Below, piece after piece: positions 7,951-15,828 of a stretch of 16,886 nucleotides of DNA. Position numbers and translations under genes: made by a program. Numbering within the stretch: position 1 is the first letter of the stretch; each line of letters begins with the position of its first letter. Source of the stretch: Bacteroides sp. UBA1773 (lineage in GTDB: Bacteria; Bacteroidota; Bacteroidia; Bacteroidales; Bacteroidaceae); contig DCGR01000006.1 in the NCBI GenBank assembly GCA_002315285.1, positions 6,746-23,631 on the forward strand, in the 5' to 3' direction. The notes beneath the pieces were generated by a model. The model was given only the letters and a program-made list of their open reading frames with translations, did not search any database and had not been told where the DNA came from.

Positions 7951-9790
7951 CAATAAGTTTGACAATCGAAAGTATTTGATTGGTGGAAGTGTATTGTTGA
8001 TGGCGGTTGTCTTTCTGATTCGTTTACTTTCCTTACAGATATTTAGTGACACCTATAAACTCGAAGCTGACAATAATGCCTTTTTCAATAAGGTACAGTT
8101 CCCGAGCAGAGGATCAATTTATGATCGTAACAACAATCTGTTGGTTTTCAATCAGCCTGCTTATGATGTGACGCTAATCATGAGGGAGATTCACGACCTT
8201 GATACGCTTGAGCTTTGTCGTTCGCTTCATATAACTAAGGAATTCTTTGACAATAGAATAGCTTCGATAAAGGATAAGAAAACAAATCCTTCGTATTCGC
8301 CTTATACAGTACAGGTGTTTATGGCGCATCTGTCTATCGAGGATTGTGGGGCTTTTCAAGAAAAACTGTTCAGGTTCCCAGGCTTTTCGATACAGCGTAG
8401 AACCATTCGAAAGTATTCTTATAATGTTGGAGCTCATGTGTTGGGTGATATGGCTGAGGTGTCGAAAAGTGACATCAAATCGGATTCTTATTATGGCATG
8501 GGAGACTTCATTGGCAAACAAGGGGTAGAAAGATCATACGAAAAAGTGTTGCGTGGGGAAAAAGGAGTGGAACGGTTCTTACGTGATGCGCATGGTTACA
8601 TTCAGGGCCGATATAAGAATGGAGATATGGACATTCCATCGAAACCTGGGAAGGATTTGACTTTGAGTATTGACATCGAATTGCAGCAACTTGCCGAACG
8701 TTTGCTCGAAGGGAAATTAGGGAGTATTGTGGCCATTGAACCTGCAACAGGCGAGGTGTTATGCATGGCTTCGGCACCGACTTTCGATCCAGCCATCATG
8801 GTGGGTCGTCAAAGGGGTGCTAATCAGATAAAACTTTCGCAAGATTCTTGGAAACCGTTGCTTAATAGGGCCATCATGGGTCAGTTCCCTCCTGGATCTA
8901 CTTTCAAGACAACCCAGGCATTGACATTCCTGCAGGAGGGTGTTGTCACTCCTTCCACACAATATCCTTGTTTGGGCGGTTTTGACTTCGGGGGGTTACA
9001 TGTAGGATGTCACAGCCATCCGTCACCTTTGCCATTGGAGGCTGCAATAGCTACTTCATGTAACGGCTACTTTTGTTGGGGACTGTTTCAGATGATGGGT
9101 TCCAAAAACAAGTATGGAAGTGTGCAAAAAGCCATGGCTACTTGGCGTGATTACATGGTTTCCATGGGTTTTGGGTATCCGTTAGGTGTGGATTTGCCAG
9201 GCGAAAAAAGAGGAATGATTCCCAATGAGAAATTCTATGACAAGTATTATGGAAAGTATTGGAATGGTTTGACAATTGTCTCCATCTCAATTGGCCAGGG
9301 CGAAGTGACGGCAACTCCTTTGCAAATTGCCAACTTAGGGGCAACGATAGCCAATAGAGGCTATTTCATTACACCTCATGTGGCAAAAGAAGTACGTGGA
9401 TCATCCCTTGATTCCATATATCAGACCCGTAGATATACGATGGTTGGAAAGGAACACTACGAGACTGTTGTTAGAGGTATGCGTGCTGCTGTGCAGGGAG
9501 GAACATGTCGAAATGCAAATATTCCAGGCATAGAGGTCTGTGGGAAAACGGGTACAGCTCAAAATAGGGGTAAGGATCATTCTGTTTTTATGGGATTCGC
9601 CCCAATGGAGAATCCTCGGATAGCAGTAGCGGTATATGTGGAAAATGGAGGGTGGGGTGCTACTTTTGGTGTCCCTATCGGTAGTCTGATTATGGAAAAG
9701 TATCTGAAAGGACATCTTTCTGTTGAGAGCGAGGAACGGGTGCTTGGTATCCGAAATGAAAAGATCGAGTATGGAACACACGAGAGGTAA
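7940..9790 (+). CDS. mrdA: Penicillin-binding protein 2 (elongasome peptidoglycan transpeptidase)
   Basis: A 616-residue class B PBP that cross-links peptidoglycan during side-wall growth, paired with RodA. One N-terminal membrane anchor lies at about residues 13-31 (YLIGGSVLLMAVVFLIRLL). The dimerisation/pedestal domain follows (FPSRGSIYDRNNNLLVFN, GMGDFIGKQGVERSYEKVLRG), then the transpeptidase domain. All three active-site motifs are present: S320-TFK323 with nucleophile Ser320, S373-C-N375, and K536-T-G538. The start is a GTG at 7940, inside the end of mreD. It is preferred because it provides the short cytoplasmic tail before the anchor; the first in-frame ATG (codon 17) would cut into the membrane segment. 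The gene overlaps rodA by 20 bases at its end. The length is normal for Bacteroidota PBP2. Confidence 0.95.
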   Translation: MDVDNKFDNRKYLIGGSVLLMAVVFLIRLLSLQIFSDTYKLEADNNAFFNKVQFPSRGSIYDRNNNLLVFNQPAYDVTLIMREIHDLDTLELCRSLHITKEFFDNRIASIKDKKTNPSYSPYTVQVFMAHLSIEDCGAFQEKLFRFPGFSIQRRTIRKYSYNVGAHVLGDMAEVSKSDIKSDSYYGMGDFIGKQGVERSYEKVLRGEKGVERFLRDAHGYIQGRYKNGDMDIPSKPGKDLTLSIDIELQQLAERLLEGKLGSIVAIEPATGEVLCMASAPTFDPAIMVGRQRGANQIKLSQDSWKPLLNRAIMGQFPPGSTFKTTQALTFLQEGVVTPSTQYPCLGGFDFGGLHVGCHSHPSPLPLEAAIATSCNGYFCWGLFQMMGSKNKYGSVQKAMATWRDYMVSMGFGYPLGVDLPGEKRGMIPNEKFYDKYYGKYWNGLTIVSISIGQGEVTATPLQIANLGATIANRGYFITPHVAKEVRGSSLDSIYQTRRYTMVGKEHYETVVRGMRAAVQGGTCRNANIPGIEVCGKTGTAQNRGKDHSVFMGFAPMENPRIAVAVYVENGGWGATFGVPIGSLIMEKYLKGHLSVESEERVLGIRNEKIEYGTHER

Positions 9791-11231
9791 CATAAATGTT
9801 TTTCAGCACATAGATTGGATCACAGTCCTGCTCTATGTGGTGATGATAGCGTTAGGATGGCTGTGCATTTATGGTGCTAGTTATGATTTTACGGATATTG
9901 ACATTTGGAATTTCAATACTCGTATTGGTAAACAGTTGGTTTGGATTGGATGTGCTTTGGTTCTAGCCTTGATTATCTTGTTGCTTGAAAAGGACATTTT
10001 CTTCAATTTTTCCTCCATCATGTATGTAGGCATGATATTGTTGTTGGCAGTTACTCCCTTTGTTGCGAATGATATAAAAGGGTCATATTCATGGATAACA
10101 TTAGGGCCTGTTAGTGTGCAACCTGCAGAGTTCGCGAAGTTCATTACTGCATTGACTATTGCCCGTTATGCTGAATTCTATGAGTTTTCGATGAAGAATC
10201 GAAGGAATATGTTGACCATGTGTCTGATCATACTCGTGCCGATGTCTCTCATTGTATTTCAGCATGAAACGGGTTCGGCGCTGGTTTTTCTTTCTTTTTT
10301 TCTCGTACTTTATCGTGAGGGCTTATCAGGATCCTTTTTGTTGGCAGGCTTTTGTGCCATTGTCTATTTCATTGTTGGTGTTCGATATGGCGAAAACGTT
10401 ATGGCCGATGGAGTCACGATTGTCGGTAGGTATGCAGTTTTGTTATCGGTCATTTTTTTGGCGTGCCTGCAACTGGCCTATTACAAGGGGATAAGAAATG
10501 AGGCAAAATGGATCATGGGTTTAGCCGTGGGACTTTCAATATCATTGACACTTTTGTCTATTCATGCCATTCCCTTTGATGTTTCGTTGGCCTTGTTGAT
10601 TGTTTGTGTGTGCATGATTATTGCTTTGTTGTGTATAGGAATTCACCGCCGTGTTTCGTCTTACTTATATATAGCCTTTTTCGCTTTTTGTTCGTTGGTG
10701 TTTCTCTATTCTGTCGATTATGTTTTCGACAATGTCTTGGAATCCCACCAGCAGGTGCGCATCAAGGTCGTATTAGGTATGGAGGAAGATCTTGCCGGTG
10801 CAGGATATAATGTGAATCAAAGCAAGATAGCTATTGGTTCTGGTGGCTTTTGGGGGAAGGGTTTTTTGAATGGTACCCAAACCAAACTGAAATATGTGCC
10901 AGAACAAGACACCGATTTCATATTTTGCACAATGGGCGAGGAACAGGGATTTTTAGGATCGTCCGCAGTGATTATCTTGTTTGTTATACTGATTATCAGG
11001 CTACAGGTGCTCGCAGAACGACAACGCACACGTTTCGGAAGAGTGTATGGCTATTGTGTGATTTGCATCCTCTTCTTCCACGTGTTTGTCAATATTGGGA
11101 TGGTGCTTGGTTTGGTACCAGTCATTGGCATCCCGTTACCCTTCTATAGCTATGGCGGATCCTCGTTGTGGGGATTTACGATTCTGTTGTTTGTGTTCCT
11201 TCGGATTGATGCTTCGAATCAGCTACATTAG
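9771..11231 (+). CDS. rodA: RodA, SEDS peptidoglycan glycosyltransferase
   Basis: A polytopic SEDS-family protein that polymerises lipid II into glycan strands for side-wall synthesis with PBP2. I place the start at ATG 9771 (MEHTRGNINVFQHIDW), giving 486 residues with a short cytoplasmic tail before the first helix, as in other Bacteroidota RodA. An ATG at 9756 and a TTG at 9723 are in frame but overlap mrdA further. Family motifs are SYSWITLGPVSVQPAEFAKF (about 105-124) and the catalytic region GKGFLNGTQTKLKYVPEQ leading to TDFIF, where D382 corresponds to the essential Asp of E. coli RodA (D262). The end VIGIPLPFYSYGGSSLWGF is the SEDS signature. It is longer than the E. coli protein (about 370 residues) because of extra hydrophobic segments in the middle (about 190-310). 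Its 3' end overlaps ricT on the opposite strand. Confidence 0.94.
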   Translation: MEHTRGNINVFQHIDWITVLLYVVMIALGWLCIYGASYDFTDIDIWNFNTRIGKQLVWIGCALVLALIILLLEKDIFFNFSSIMYVGMILLLAVTPFVANDIKGSYSWITLGPVSVQPAEFAKFITALTIARYAEFYEFSMKNRRNMLTMCLIILVPMSLIVFQHETGSALVFLSFFLVLYREGLSGSFLLAGFCAIVYFIVGVRYGENVMADGVTIVGRYAVLLSVIFLACLQLAYYKGIRNEAKWIMGLAVGLSISLTLLSIHAIPFDVSLALLIVCVCMIIALLCIGIHRRVSSYLYIAFFAFCSLVFLYSVDYVFDNVLESHQQVRIKVVLGMEEDLAGAGYNVNQSKIAIGSGGFWGKGFLNGTQTKLKYVPEQDTDFIFCTMGEEQGFLGSSAVIILFVILIIRLQVLAERQRTRFGRVYGYCVICILFFHVFVNIGMVLGLVPVIGIPLPFYSYGGSSLWGFTILLFVFLRIDASNQLH

Positions 11232-12504
11232 GTTTATTGTTGTTTCTTCTTCTGTTTCTGTTGTCTTTTGGGTAGTTTGAACTGAATTTCTGCCTTGGTT
11301 GGGCATTTTCTCTGTTATGTTGCTTGTTCGGATTTTCGTTTGCCTGACCGTTTTCATTGTTTTTGCTATTGTTCCGTTGTCTTGTAGTGAAGGCATTGTT
11401 GTCAGCACCATCCGCAATTCTTCTTTTTTTCTTGTTTTTCTTATGGCGGTCAAATCTTGTCAGACTGTCTTGTTCTACCAAATCAATAGGCTTTTGGATG
11501 AATTTTACGGAAGAGTCTGGCTCAAGGTTTTGGGGCTTTTCTCCTCGTTTGTTCATGTTGATGATTTCGAAGGCACGTCGTGAGGTGATGGTCGTTTCGT
11601 TAGCAAGGATAGATTTGTCGGATGAATATGTGATGACACTTTTCAAAATATCAGCTTTGAAGAAATAGAAGGTTCCATTCGATGTCTCAAGGGGTATTTC
11701 TTTGCTGGGAAGTCGTCGTTGTGCTTCGACGTACGAATCTATTTCATAGTTGAGGCAGCATTTGAGTTTCGCACACTGGCCTGCCAGTCGTTGTGGGTTC
11801 ATGGAGATGTCTTGGAAACGTGCAGCTCCTGTGGAAACGGAAATGAAATTTGTCATCCAAGTGGCACAACAGAGTTCTCTGCCACATGGGCCAATCCCTC
11901 CAATCCGTCCGGCTTCCTGTCGGGCACCGATCTGTTTCATTTCTATGCGTACATGGAACGTTTCTGCCAGCACTTTGATGAGTTGTCGGAAATCCACTCG
12001 TCCGTCGGCAATGTAGTAGAAAATAGCCTTGTTGCCATCCCCTTGATATTCCACATCGCCTATCTTCATGTCAAGATTCAGCTCTTTTGCAATTTGTCGT
12101 GACTGAATCATTGTCTGGTGCTCTTTGCTTTTGGCTTGTTCGTATTTTTCCAAATCCACAGACTTTGCTTTCCTGTAGATTCGCTTGAATTCCGTGTCGG
12201 GCCGTAAATTGGCTTTTTTCACTTGCAGCAATACCAAGGGACCAGTGAGTGTGACTACTCCGATGTCGTGCCCAGGAGTTGCCTCAAGCGCTACAATGTC
12301 ACCTTTTTCGAGGGGGATTTTATTGCTGTTTCTGTAATATCCCTTTCTGGTGTTTTTGAATTGCACCTCAACCAAATCCTGACTTCCTTCTTGTTCGGGT
12401 AGATTGGCCAGCCAGTCGTAGGTGTTGAGTTGCTTGTCGTGTTTGCTGCATCCTTTGCAACATAGTGTATCTCCTCCGTTTTTCAACTTGAATTCGTTGC
12501 TCAT
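11176..12504 (-). CDS. ricT: PSP1-domain protein RicT/YaaT homologue with Fe-S-type cysteines
   Basis: A 442-residue protein homologous to B. subtilis RicT (YaaT). The PSP1 core is clear: LVEVQFKNTRKGYYRNS, then a C-terminal PSP1 half with DFRQLIKVLAETF, GRIGGIGPCGRELCCATWM (200-217) and QCAKLKCCLNYE (243-254). Cys207, 212, 213, 244, 249 and 250 match the cluster of Cys known in RicT; an extra N-terminal set (Cys15, 16, 19) precedes the domain. In Bacillus, RicT works with RicA and RicF in an Fe-S complex that affects RNase Y processing; no RicA or RicF is visible here. Residues about 351-442 are low-complexity, rich in Asn, Lys, Arg and Gln, and look disordered and possibly nucleic-acid-binding. 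The gene lies 27 bases after holB, probably in the same transcript. Its last 17 codons and stop lie antisense to the end of rodA. Family is certain; function in this phylum is not. Confidence 0.92.
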   Translation of the reverse strand: MSNEFKLKNGGDTLCCKGCSKHDKQLNTYDWLANLPEQEGSQDLVEVQFKNTRKGYYRNSNKIPLEKGDIVALEATPGHDIGVVTLTGPLVLLQVKKANLRPDTEFKRIYRKAKSVDLEKYEQAKSKEHQTMIQSRQIAKELNLDMKIGDVEYQGDGNKAIFYYIADGRVDFRQLIKVLAETFHVRIEMKQIGARQEAGRIGGIGPCGRELCCATWMTNFISVSTGAARFQDISMNPQRLAGQCAKLKCCLNYEIDSYVEAQRRLPSKEIPLETSNGTFYFFKADILKSVITYSSDKSILANETTITSRRAFEIINMNKRGEKPQNLEPDSSVKFIQKPIDLVEQDSLTRFDRHKKNKKKRRIADGADNNAFTTRQRNNSKNNENGQANENPNKQHNRENAQPRQKFSSNYPKDNRNRRRNNNKPNVADSKHQSEGTQTTES

Positions 12505-12531
12505 AAATAGTGTTAGCTTGTTGTTATTTTG

Positions 12532-13653
12532 TTATTTTTGTATTAGGAGCACAATCATTTTCAATGCGAAATCCAAAAAAACGATTTTTGCATTCACGTT
12601 TTGTTCGATGTGTTGTTGTGCGTAGCTTAATTCATTCATTATACCGATTACATTTGTTTCGTTGACAAAAGGCGAGAAGTTTCGGGCAAATTGTGTCTCT
12701 TCCCGATTCAGATAAACCATCGATGGCTCTTTGATGTTGAAAATGAAGTTGTTCCGAATCATTTGTTGACAATACAATAGAAAATCCTTTTGTCTTTCAC
12801 GTCCTAGTGATGCGATTTCCTCACTCCATGCTTTCATTTCCATCACTTTGCGTTGATAAGCCAAGCGCATCAGTGCGATGAAGAGTTTTAGGTAGTTGGC
12901 CTTTTCTTCGCTTGTGTGGATAATCTGTAGGGCCGACAGGTAGTTCCCCATGGACTGGTGTGCCACGTTCTTGGCATCGGTTCCCGACAATCCGAATTGT
13001 TGGGTGAGCGACAGGCTTAAGGTTTCTTCCGGAATTGCCCTGAAGTTGCATCGTTGCACACGGCTTTGGATGGTAGGAAGCAGTTGCTCTGGATTTTCGC
13101 TTACCAGTAGGAATATGGTTTGCAGTGGGGGTTCTTCCAGCAGCTTGAGCAGTTTGTTCGCACATTCCACGTTCATTCGTTCGGGCAGCCAGATAATGAC
13201 AGTCTTGTATCCGCCTTGACTCGACTTGAAGCTGGTCTTACGCAGCAACAGGTCGCTTTCCTTCACGAAAATCAATGCCTGTTGGTTCCCGGCGTTCATG
13301 GCGTTGAGCCACATGCTGAGGTCAAAGTATGGTGTGGAACTGACCAGTTCACGCCATTGGGGAAGAAAGTCATCGCTGGTGGGCATTTTCCCCGTGTTGA
13401 TGACCGGGAAGATGAAGTGAAGGTCAGGGTGAGCCAGTTTGTTGAACTTTGCACAACTTGCGCACGAGCCGCAGGCATCATTGTCATTCGGATGTTCGCA
13501 ACACAGGTAACGTGCATAGGCAATTGCCATGGGGAGAGTGCCTCTTCCTGCCATTCCGCCAAACAATTGTGCATGGGCAATCCTTCCTTTCTTGACTCCG
13601 TCAATAAGGTGATGCTTAATGTCTGTTTGCCCTATGATGTCTTTGAAAAACAT
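12532..13653 (-). CDS. holB: DNA polymerase III delta' clamp-loader subunit
   Basis: A 373-residue AAA+ family protein of the replicative clamp loader. Diagnostic features are MFFKDIIGQTDIKHHL, the sensor-style opening IAHAQLFGG, a Walker A region (33-40, GMAGRGTL) in which the usual Lys is replaced by Thr39, and a zinc-binding Cys set (Cys51/52, 61, 64, 67). Further on are VIIWLPERMNVECANKLLKL followed by LEEPP (about 152-175) and SRVQRC (197-202) in place of the SRC arginine-finger motif. The degraded Walker A is normal for delta', which does not hydrolyse ATP, and separates it from DnaX. The C-terminal third is poorly conserved. It is followed 27 bases later by ricT, a neighbour pair also familiar from Firmicutes and Bacteroidota. 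Confidence 0.92.
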   Translation of the reverse strand: MFFKDIIGQTDIKHHLIDGVKKGRIAHAQLFGGMAGRGTLPMAIAYARYLCCEHPNDNDACGSCASCAKFNKLAHPDLHFIFPVINTGKMPTSDDFLPQWRELVSSTPYFDLSMWLNAMNAGNQQALIFVKESDLLLRKTSFKSSQGGYKTVIIWLPERMNVECANKLLKLLEEPPLQTIFLLVSENPEQLLPTIQSRVQRCNFRAIPEETLSLSLTQQFGLSGTDAKNVAHQSMGNYLSALQIIHTSEEKANYLKLFIALMRLAYQRKVMEMKAWSEEIASLGRERQKDFLLYCQQMIRNNFIFNIKEPSMVYLNREETQFARNFSPFVNETNVIGIMNELSYAQQHIEQNVNAKIVFLDFALKMIVLLIQK

Positions 13654-13678
13654 TTTGATGCCAATCTTAATTGTCCAG

Positions 13679-13686
13679 CAAAAATA
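13679..13686 (-). promoter_or_regulatory. Possible -7 promoter element for holB-ricT
   Basis: On the minus strand, TATTTTTG at this position fits TAnnTTTG. It is 26 bases upstream of the holB start codon (13651-13653) in the 84-base gap after the phospholipase-like gene. I see no clear TTTG -33 element 19-23 bases further upstream. The match is to a short AT-rich consensus and could be chance; holB may simply be read through from the upstream gene. Confidence 0.3.
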
Positions 13687-13737
13687 AGGAAAAAATCGGT
13701 TGCGTGAATGGGTCCTGGCGTATTTTACTCTTATTTA

Positions 13738-14964
13738 TTATAAAAAAGGTGTCAGGACATTTGCCGCCCATCCTTGAAACCGTTTCCAGGCTGGGCGTTC
13801 TTTGTACGATTCGCTGGTCAGTAGTGTGCTTTTTCCTATGTCGGTGTCGAATACGTCGTTCAGGTCGTTGGTGGTTGTCTTGTCGAAGATGAAGGCATTC
13901 ACTTCGTGGTCGAACCGCAGGCTTCGGCTGTCGAGGTTGGTGCTTCCCACCGTACAAAACAAGTTGTCAACCATCATGATTTTGCTGTGATGAAAGCCTT
14001 CGTCATAGACATAGACATGTGCACCAAGTTTACGGAGTTGGTTGGCAACATAAAAGCATCCTTCCGGCGAAAATGGGATGTCGGATTTGGCGGAAATCAT
14101 TATCTCGACATTGACTCCGCGTCGTATGGCTTTTTTCAGGGCCTTTCGTACCATGTGTGTCGGGGTGAAGTAGGGGTTTATGATTCTGACTTGCCGTGTG
14201 GCTGCATCAATGGCTTTTGCATAAGCCCTGCGCAGGAGCTTGGGGCTTTTCCTTGGCCATCTGTTTACGATGGCTATTCTTTTGTCGCCATCAATGTAGC
14301 TGGCCCTACGAAGCGGATAATACTTCTCACCGCTGATGTCTTGGTAGGTACATTTGTTCCACATGCTTAGAAAGATTTCTTGCAGCACGTTCACGGCTTC
14401 TCCTTCTATGCGGGTATGCATGTCGCGCCATGGCCCTATTTCAGGTAGGCCATTCACGTAGTAGTCGGCTATGTTCATGCCTCCAGTATAGGCTATCATC
14501 CCATCGATGACCACAATTTTCCGGTGGTCGCGAAACAATACGTGGTTGAACCAGGGGAACCGTATTGGATCGTATTTGACGATTTCAATCCCTTTTTCCC
14601 GAAGTGCTTCTAGGTGTTGTTCTCGAAGGGGCTGATTATTCGACATATTGCCAAAAGCATCGAACATGGCTCGCACTTCTATTCCTTCAGATGCTTTTTG
14701 CTCCAGCAGTTTGAACGTAAGTGTGGCGATGGAGTCATTGCGGAAATTGAAATATTCCAAATGAATGTGGTGTTTGGCTTGCCGTATGGAGGCAAACAGG
14801 TCCTCGAATTTTTCGCGCCCGCTTTTCAGTAGCCTTATGTTGTTCCGTCGGCTTGTTTCAATGCCGTTGTTGTGTAGATATTCAATGACGATGCTGTCGC
14901 TTTGTCCCCAGCACACAATGGAGAGGCAGCAGAGGGTTATGGCCAGTATTGTTTTCAGTCTCAT
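13738..14964 (-). CDS. Exported phospholipase D / cardiolipin synthase-like protein (two HKD motifs)
   Basis: A 408-residue PLD-superfamily protein. Both catalytic HKD motifs are intact: H147-R-K149-IVVI-D154, followed by GMIAYTGGMNIAD, and H326-S-K328-IMMV-D333, followed by GSTNLDSRS. The pairing of these motifs with the FNHVLFRDHRK context and the NPYFTP block is the bacterial cardiolipin synthase arrangement, so transfer or hydrolysis of phosphatidyl groups is expected. Unlike ClsA, which has two N-terminal membrane helices, this protein starts with one hydrophobic stretch (residues 3-18) and a plausible signal peptidase I site near CWG-QS (residue 20). The Val before Cys18 argues against lipidation. 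The catalytic domain therefore probably lies in the periplasm, either free or held by an uncleaved signal anchor. It is transcribed towards holB. A phospholipase or nuclease activity cannot be excluded. Confidence 0.85.
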   Translation of the reverse strand: MRLKTILAITLCCLSIVCWGQSDSIVIEYLHNNGIETSRRNNIRLLKSGREKFEDLFASIRQAKHHIHLEYFNFRNDSIATLTFKLLEQKASEGIEVRAMFDAFGNMSNNQPLREQHLEALREKGIEIVKYDPIRFPWFNHVLFRDHRKIVVIDGMIAYTGGMNIADYYVNGLPEIGPWRDMHTRIEGEAVNVLQEIFLSMWNKCTYQDISGEKYYPLRRASYIDGDKRIAIVNRWPRKSPKLLRRAYAKAIDAATRQVRIINPYFTPTHMVRKALKKAIRRGVNVEIMISAKSDIPFSPEGCFYVANQLRKLGAHVYVYDEGFHHSKIMMVDNLFCTVGSTNLDSRSLRFDHEVNAFIFDKTTTNDLNDVFDTDIGKSTLLTSESYKERPAWKRFQGWAANVLTPFL

Positions 14965-15063
14965 TTGTCGGTATGCCCGTTAAAGTGACAATGTTGCGCG
15001 ACCATGGTGACGTACATTGTCGTTTTGCAACAATTTTAATTGTGATATCCAAAATATGAGTCG

Positions 15064-15071
15064 CAAAAGTA
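15064..15071 (-). promoter_or_regulatory. Candidate -7 element for the minus-strand phospholipase D-like gene
   Basis: On the minus strand this reads TACTTTTG, an exact fit to TAnnTTTG. It would start transcription roughly 90 bases upstream of the gene's start codon (14964). No clear -33 TTTG is visible upstream of it. It lies 21 bases from the plus-strand -7 element of rsmI, in a divergent arrangement. Confidence 0.35.
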
Positions 15072-15092
15072 ACCATTATTTCAGAAAATACC

Positions 15093-15100
15093 TAATTTTG
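15093..15100 (+). promoter_or_regulatory. Candidate -7 element for rsmI
   Basis: TAATTTTG fits the Bacteroidota -7 consensus and is the same 8-mer found before purH, in both cases followed by CG. Initiation near 15107 would leave a leader of about 26 bases, purine- and A-rich just before the rsmI ATG (15133), which suits Bacteroidota translation starts. The -33 region has no TTTG, so the promoter is a weak prediction. Confidence 0.42.
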
Positions 15101-15132
15101 CGGTGTTTTTGGAGTCAAAGATAAAAAAAGTC

Positions 15133-15828
15133 ATGGGCAAGTTGTATGTTGTGCCTACTCCTGTAGGCAATTTGGAGGACATTACGCTTCGGGCGCTTCG
15201 GTTGCTCAAGGAGGCCGACCTTATCTTGGCTGAGGATACACGCACTTCGGGAGTATTGCTCAAGCACTATGGGATTCATAATGCCATGCTTTCGCATCAT
15301 AAGTTCAATGAACATCAGACTGTCGATGGTGTCGTACAACGCATTTTGGGTGGTGAGACGGTAGTCCTTGTGTCCGATGCGGGAACGCCGGGCATTTCCG
15401 ATCCCGGTTTCCTTTTGGTTCGCCAGTGTGTCGAGGCAGGCGTCGAAGTGCAATGCCTGCCTGGTGCTACTGCGTTCGTACCCGCATTGGTTTCGTCGGG
15501 TTTGCCTGATGAACGTTTTTGTTTCGAAGGCTTTTTGCCGCAAAAGAAGGGACGGGCCACTCGTTTGGCATCCTTGCAGGAAGAAACCCGTACTATGGTT
15601 TTTTATGAATCACCTTTCCGATTGCTGAAGACGTTGGGCCAGTTCGCCGAGTGTTTTGGCGATACTCGCTTCGTATCGGTCAGTCGCGAAATTTCGAAAG
15701 TCCATGAAGAGACTATTCGTGGCACATTGCGTGAGGTGATAGCTCATTTCTCAGAAACCCCTCCACGAGGAGAGATTGTCATTGTGGTGGGAGGCAAGAG
15801 CGTGAAGGACCAACACCCTGTCGGTTGA
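15133..15828 (+). CDS. rsmI: 16S rRNA (cytidine(1402)-2'-O)-methyltransferase
   Basis: A 231-residue RsmI that 2'-O-methylates C1402 of 16S rRNA in the decoding centre, using SAM. Family motifs run in order: GKLYVVPTPVGNLEDITLRA at the N-terminus, AEDTRTSGVLLKHYGI, VSDAGTPGISDPG (the SAM-binding glycine-rich turn of the tetrapyrrole-methylase fold), LPGATAFVPALVSSGLP, FEGFLP followed by KKGR, YESPFRL and SREISKVHEETIRGT. The start is ATG 15133, which puts MGKLYVV at the N-terminus as in the family; a GTG at 15103 would add ten unrelated residues and fall within a few bases of the predicted transcription start. The protein lacks the longer C-terminal extension of the E. coli enzyme (about 286 residues), a common state in Bacteroidota. 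A lipoprotein gene follows after 87 bases. Confidence 0.95.
   Translation: MGKLYVVPTPVGNLEDITLRALRLLKEADLILAEDTRTSGVLLKHYGIHNAMLSHHKFNEHQTVDGVVQRILGGETVVLVSDAGTPGISDPGFLLVRQCVEAGVEVQCLPGATAFVPALVSSGLPDERFCFEGFLPQKKGRATRLASLQEETRTMVFYESPFRLLKTLGQFAECFGDTRFVSVSREISKVHEETIRGTLREVIAHFSETPPRGEIVIVVGGKSVKDQHPVG

Noticed and set aside
9723..9770. Upstream in-frame starts for rodA (TTG 9723, ATG 9756)
   Set aside because: They would extend the overlap with mrdA and add residues not seen at RodA N-termini; ATG 9771 gives the typical start.
11299..12102. Plus-strand open frames over ricT
   Set aside because: They are antisense to a confidently identified PSP1 gene and show Phe/Leu/Cys-rich shadow composition.
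12532..13653. Loss of the Walker A lysine in holB as a sign of decay
   Set aside because: Degenerate nucleotide sites are normal for delta' subunits; the zinc Cys set and AAA+ motifs are intact.
13120..13707. Plus-strand 195-codon open frame over holB
   Set aside because: Antisense to holB, no domain recognised, and no promoter or start context.
15103..15132. GTG 15103 as rsmI start
   Set aside because: It adds ten residues before the conserved MGKLYVVPTPVGN start and falls at or just upstream of the predicted transcription start.
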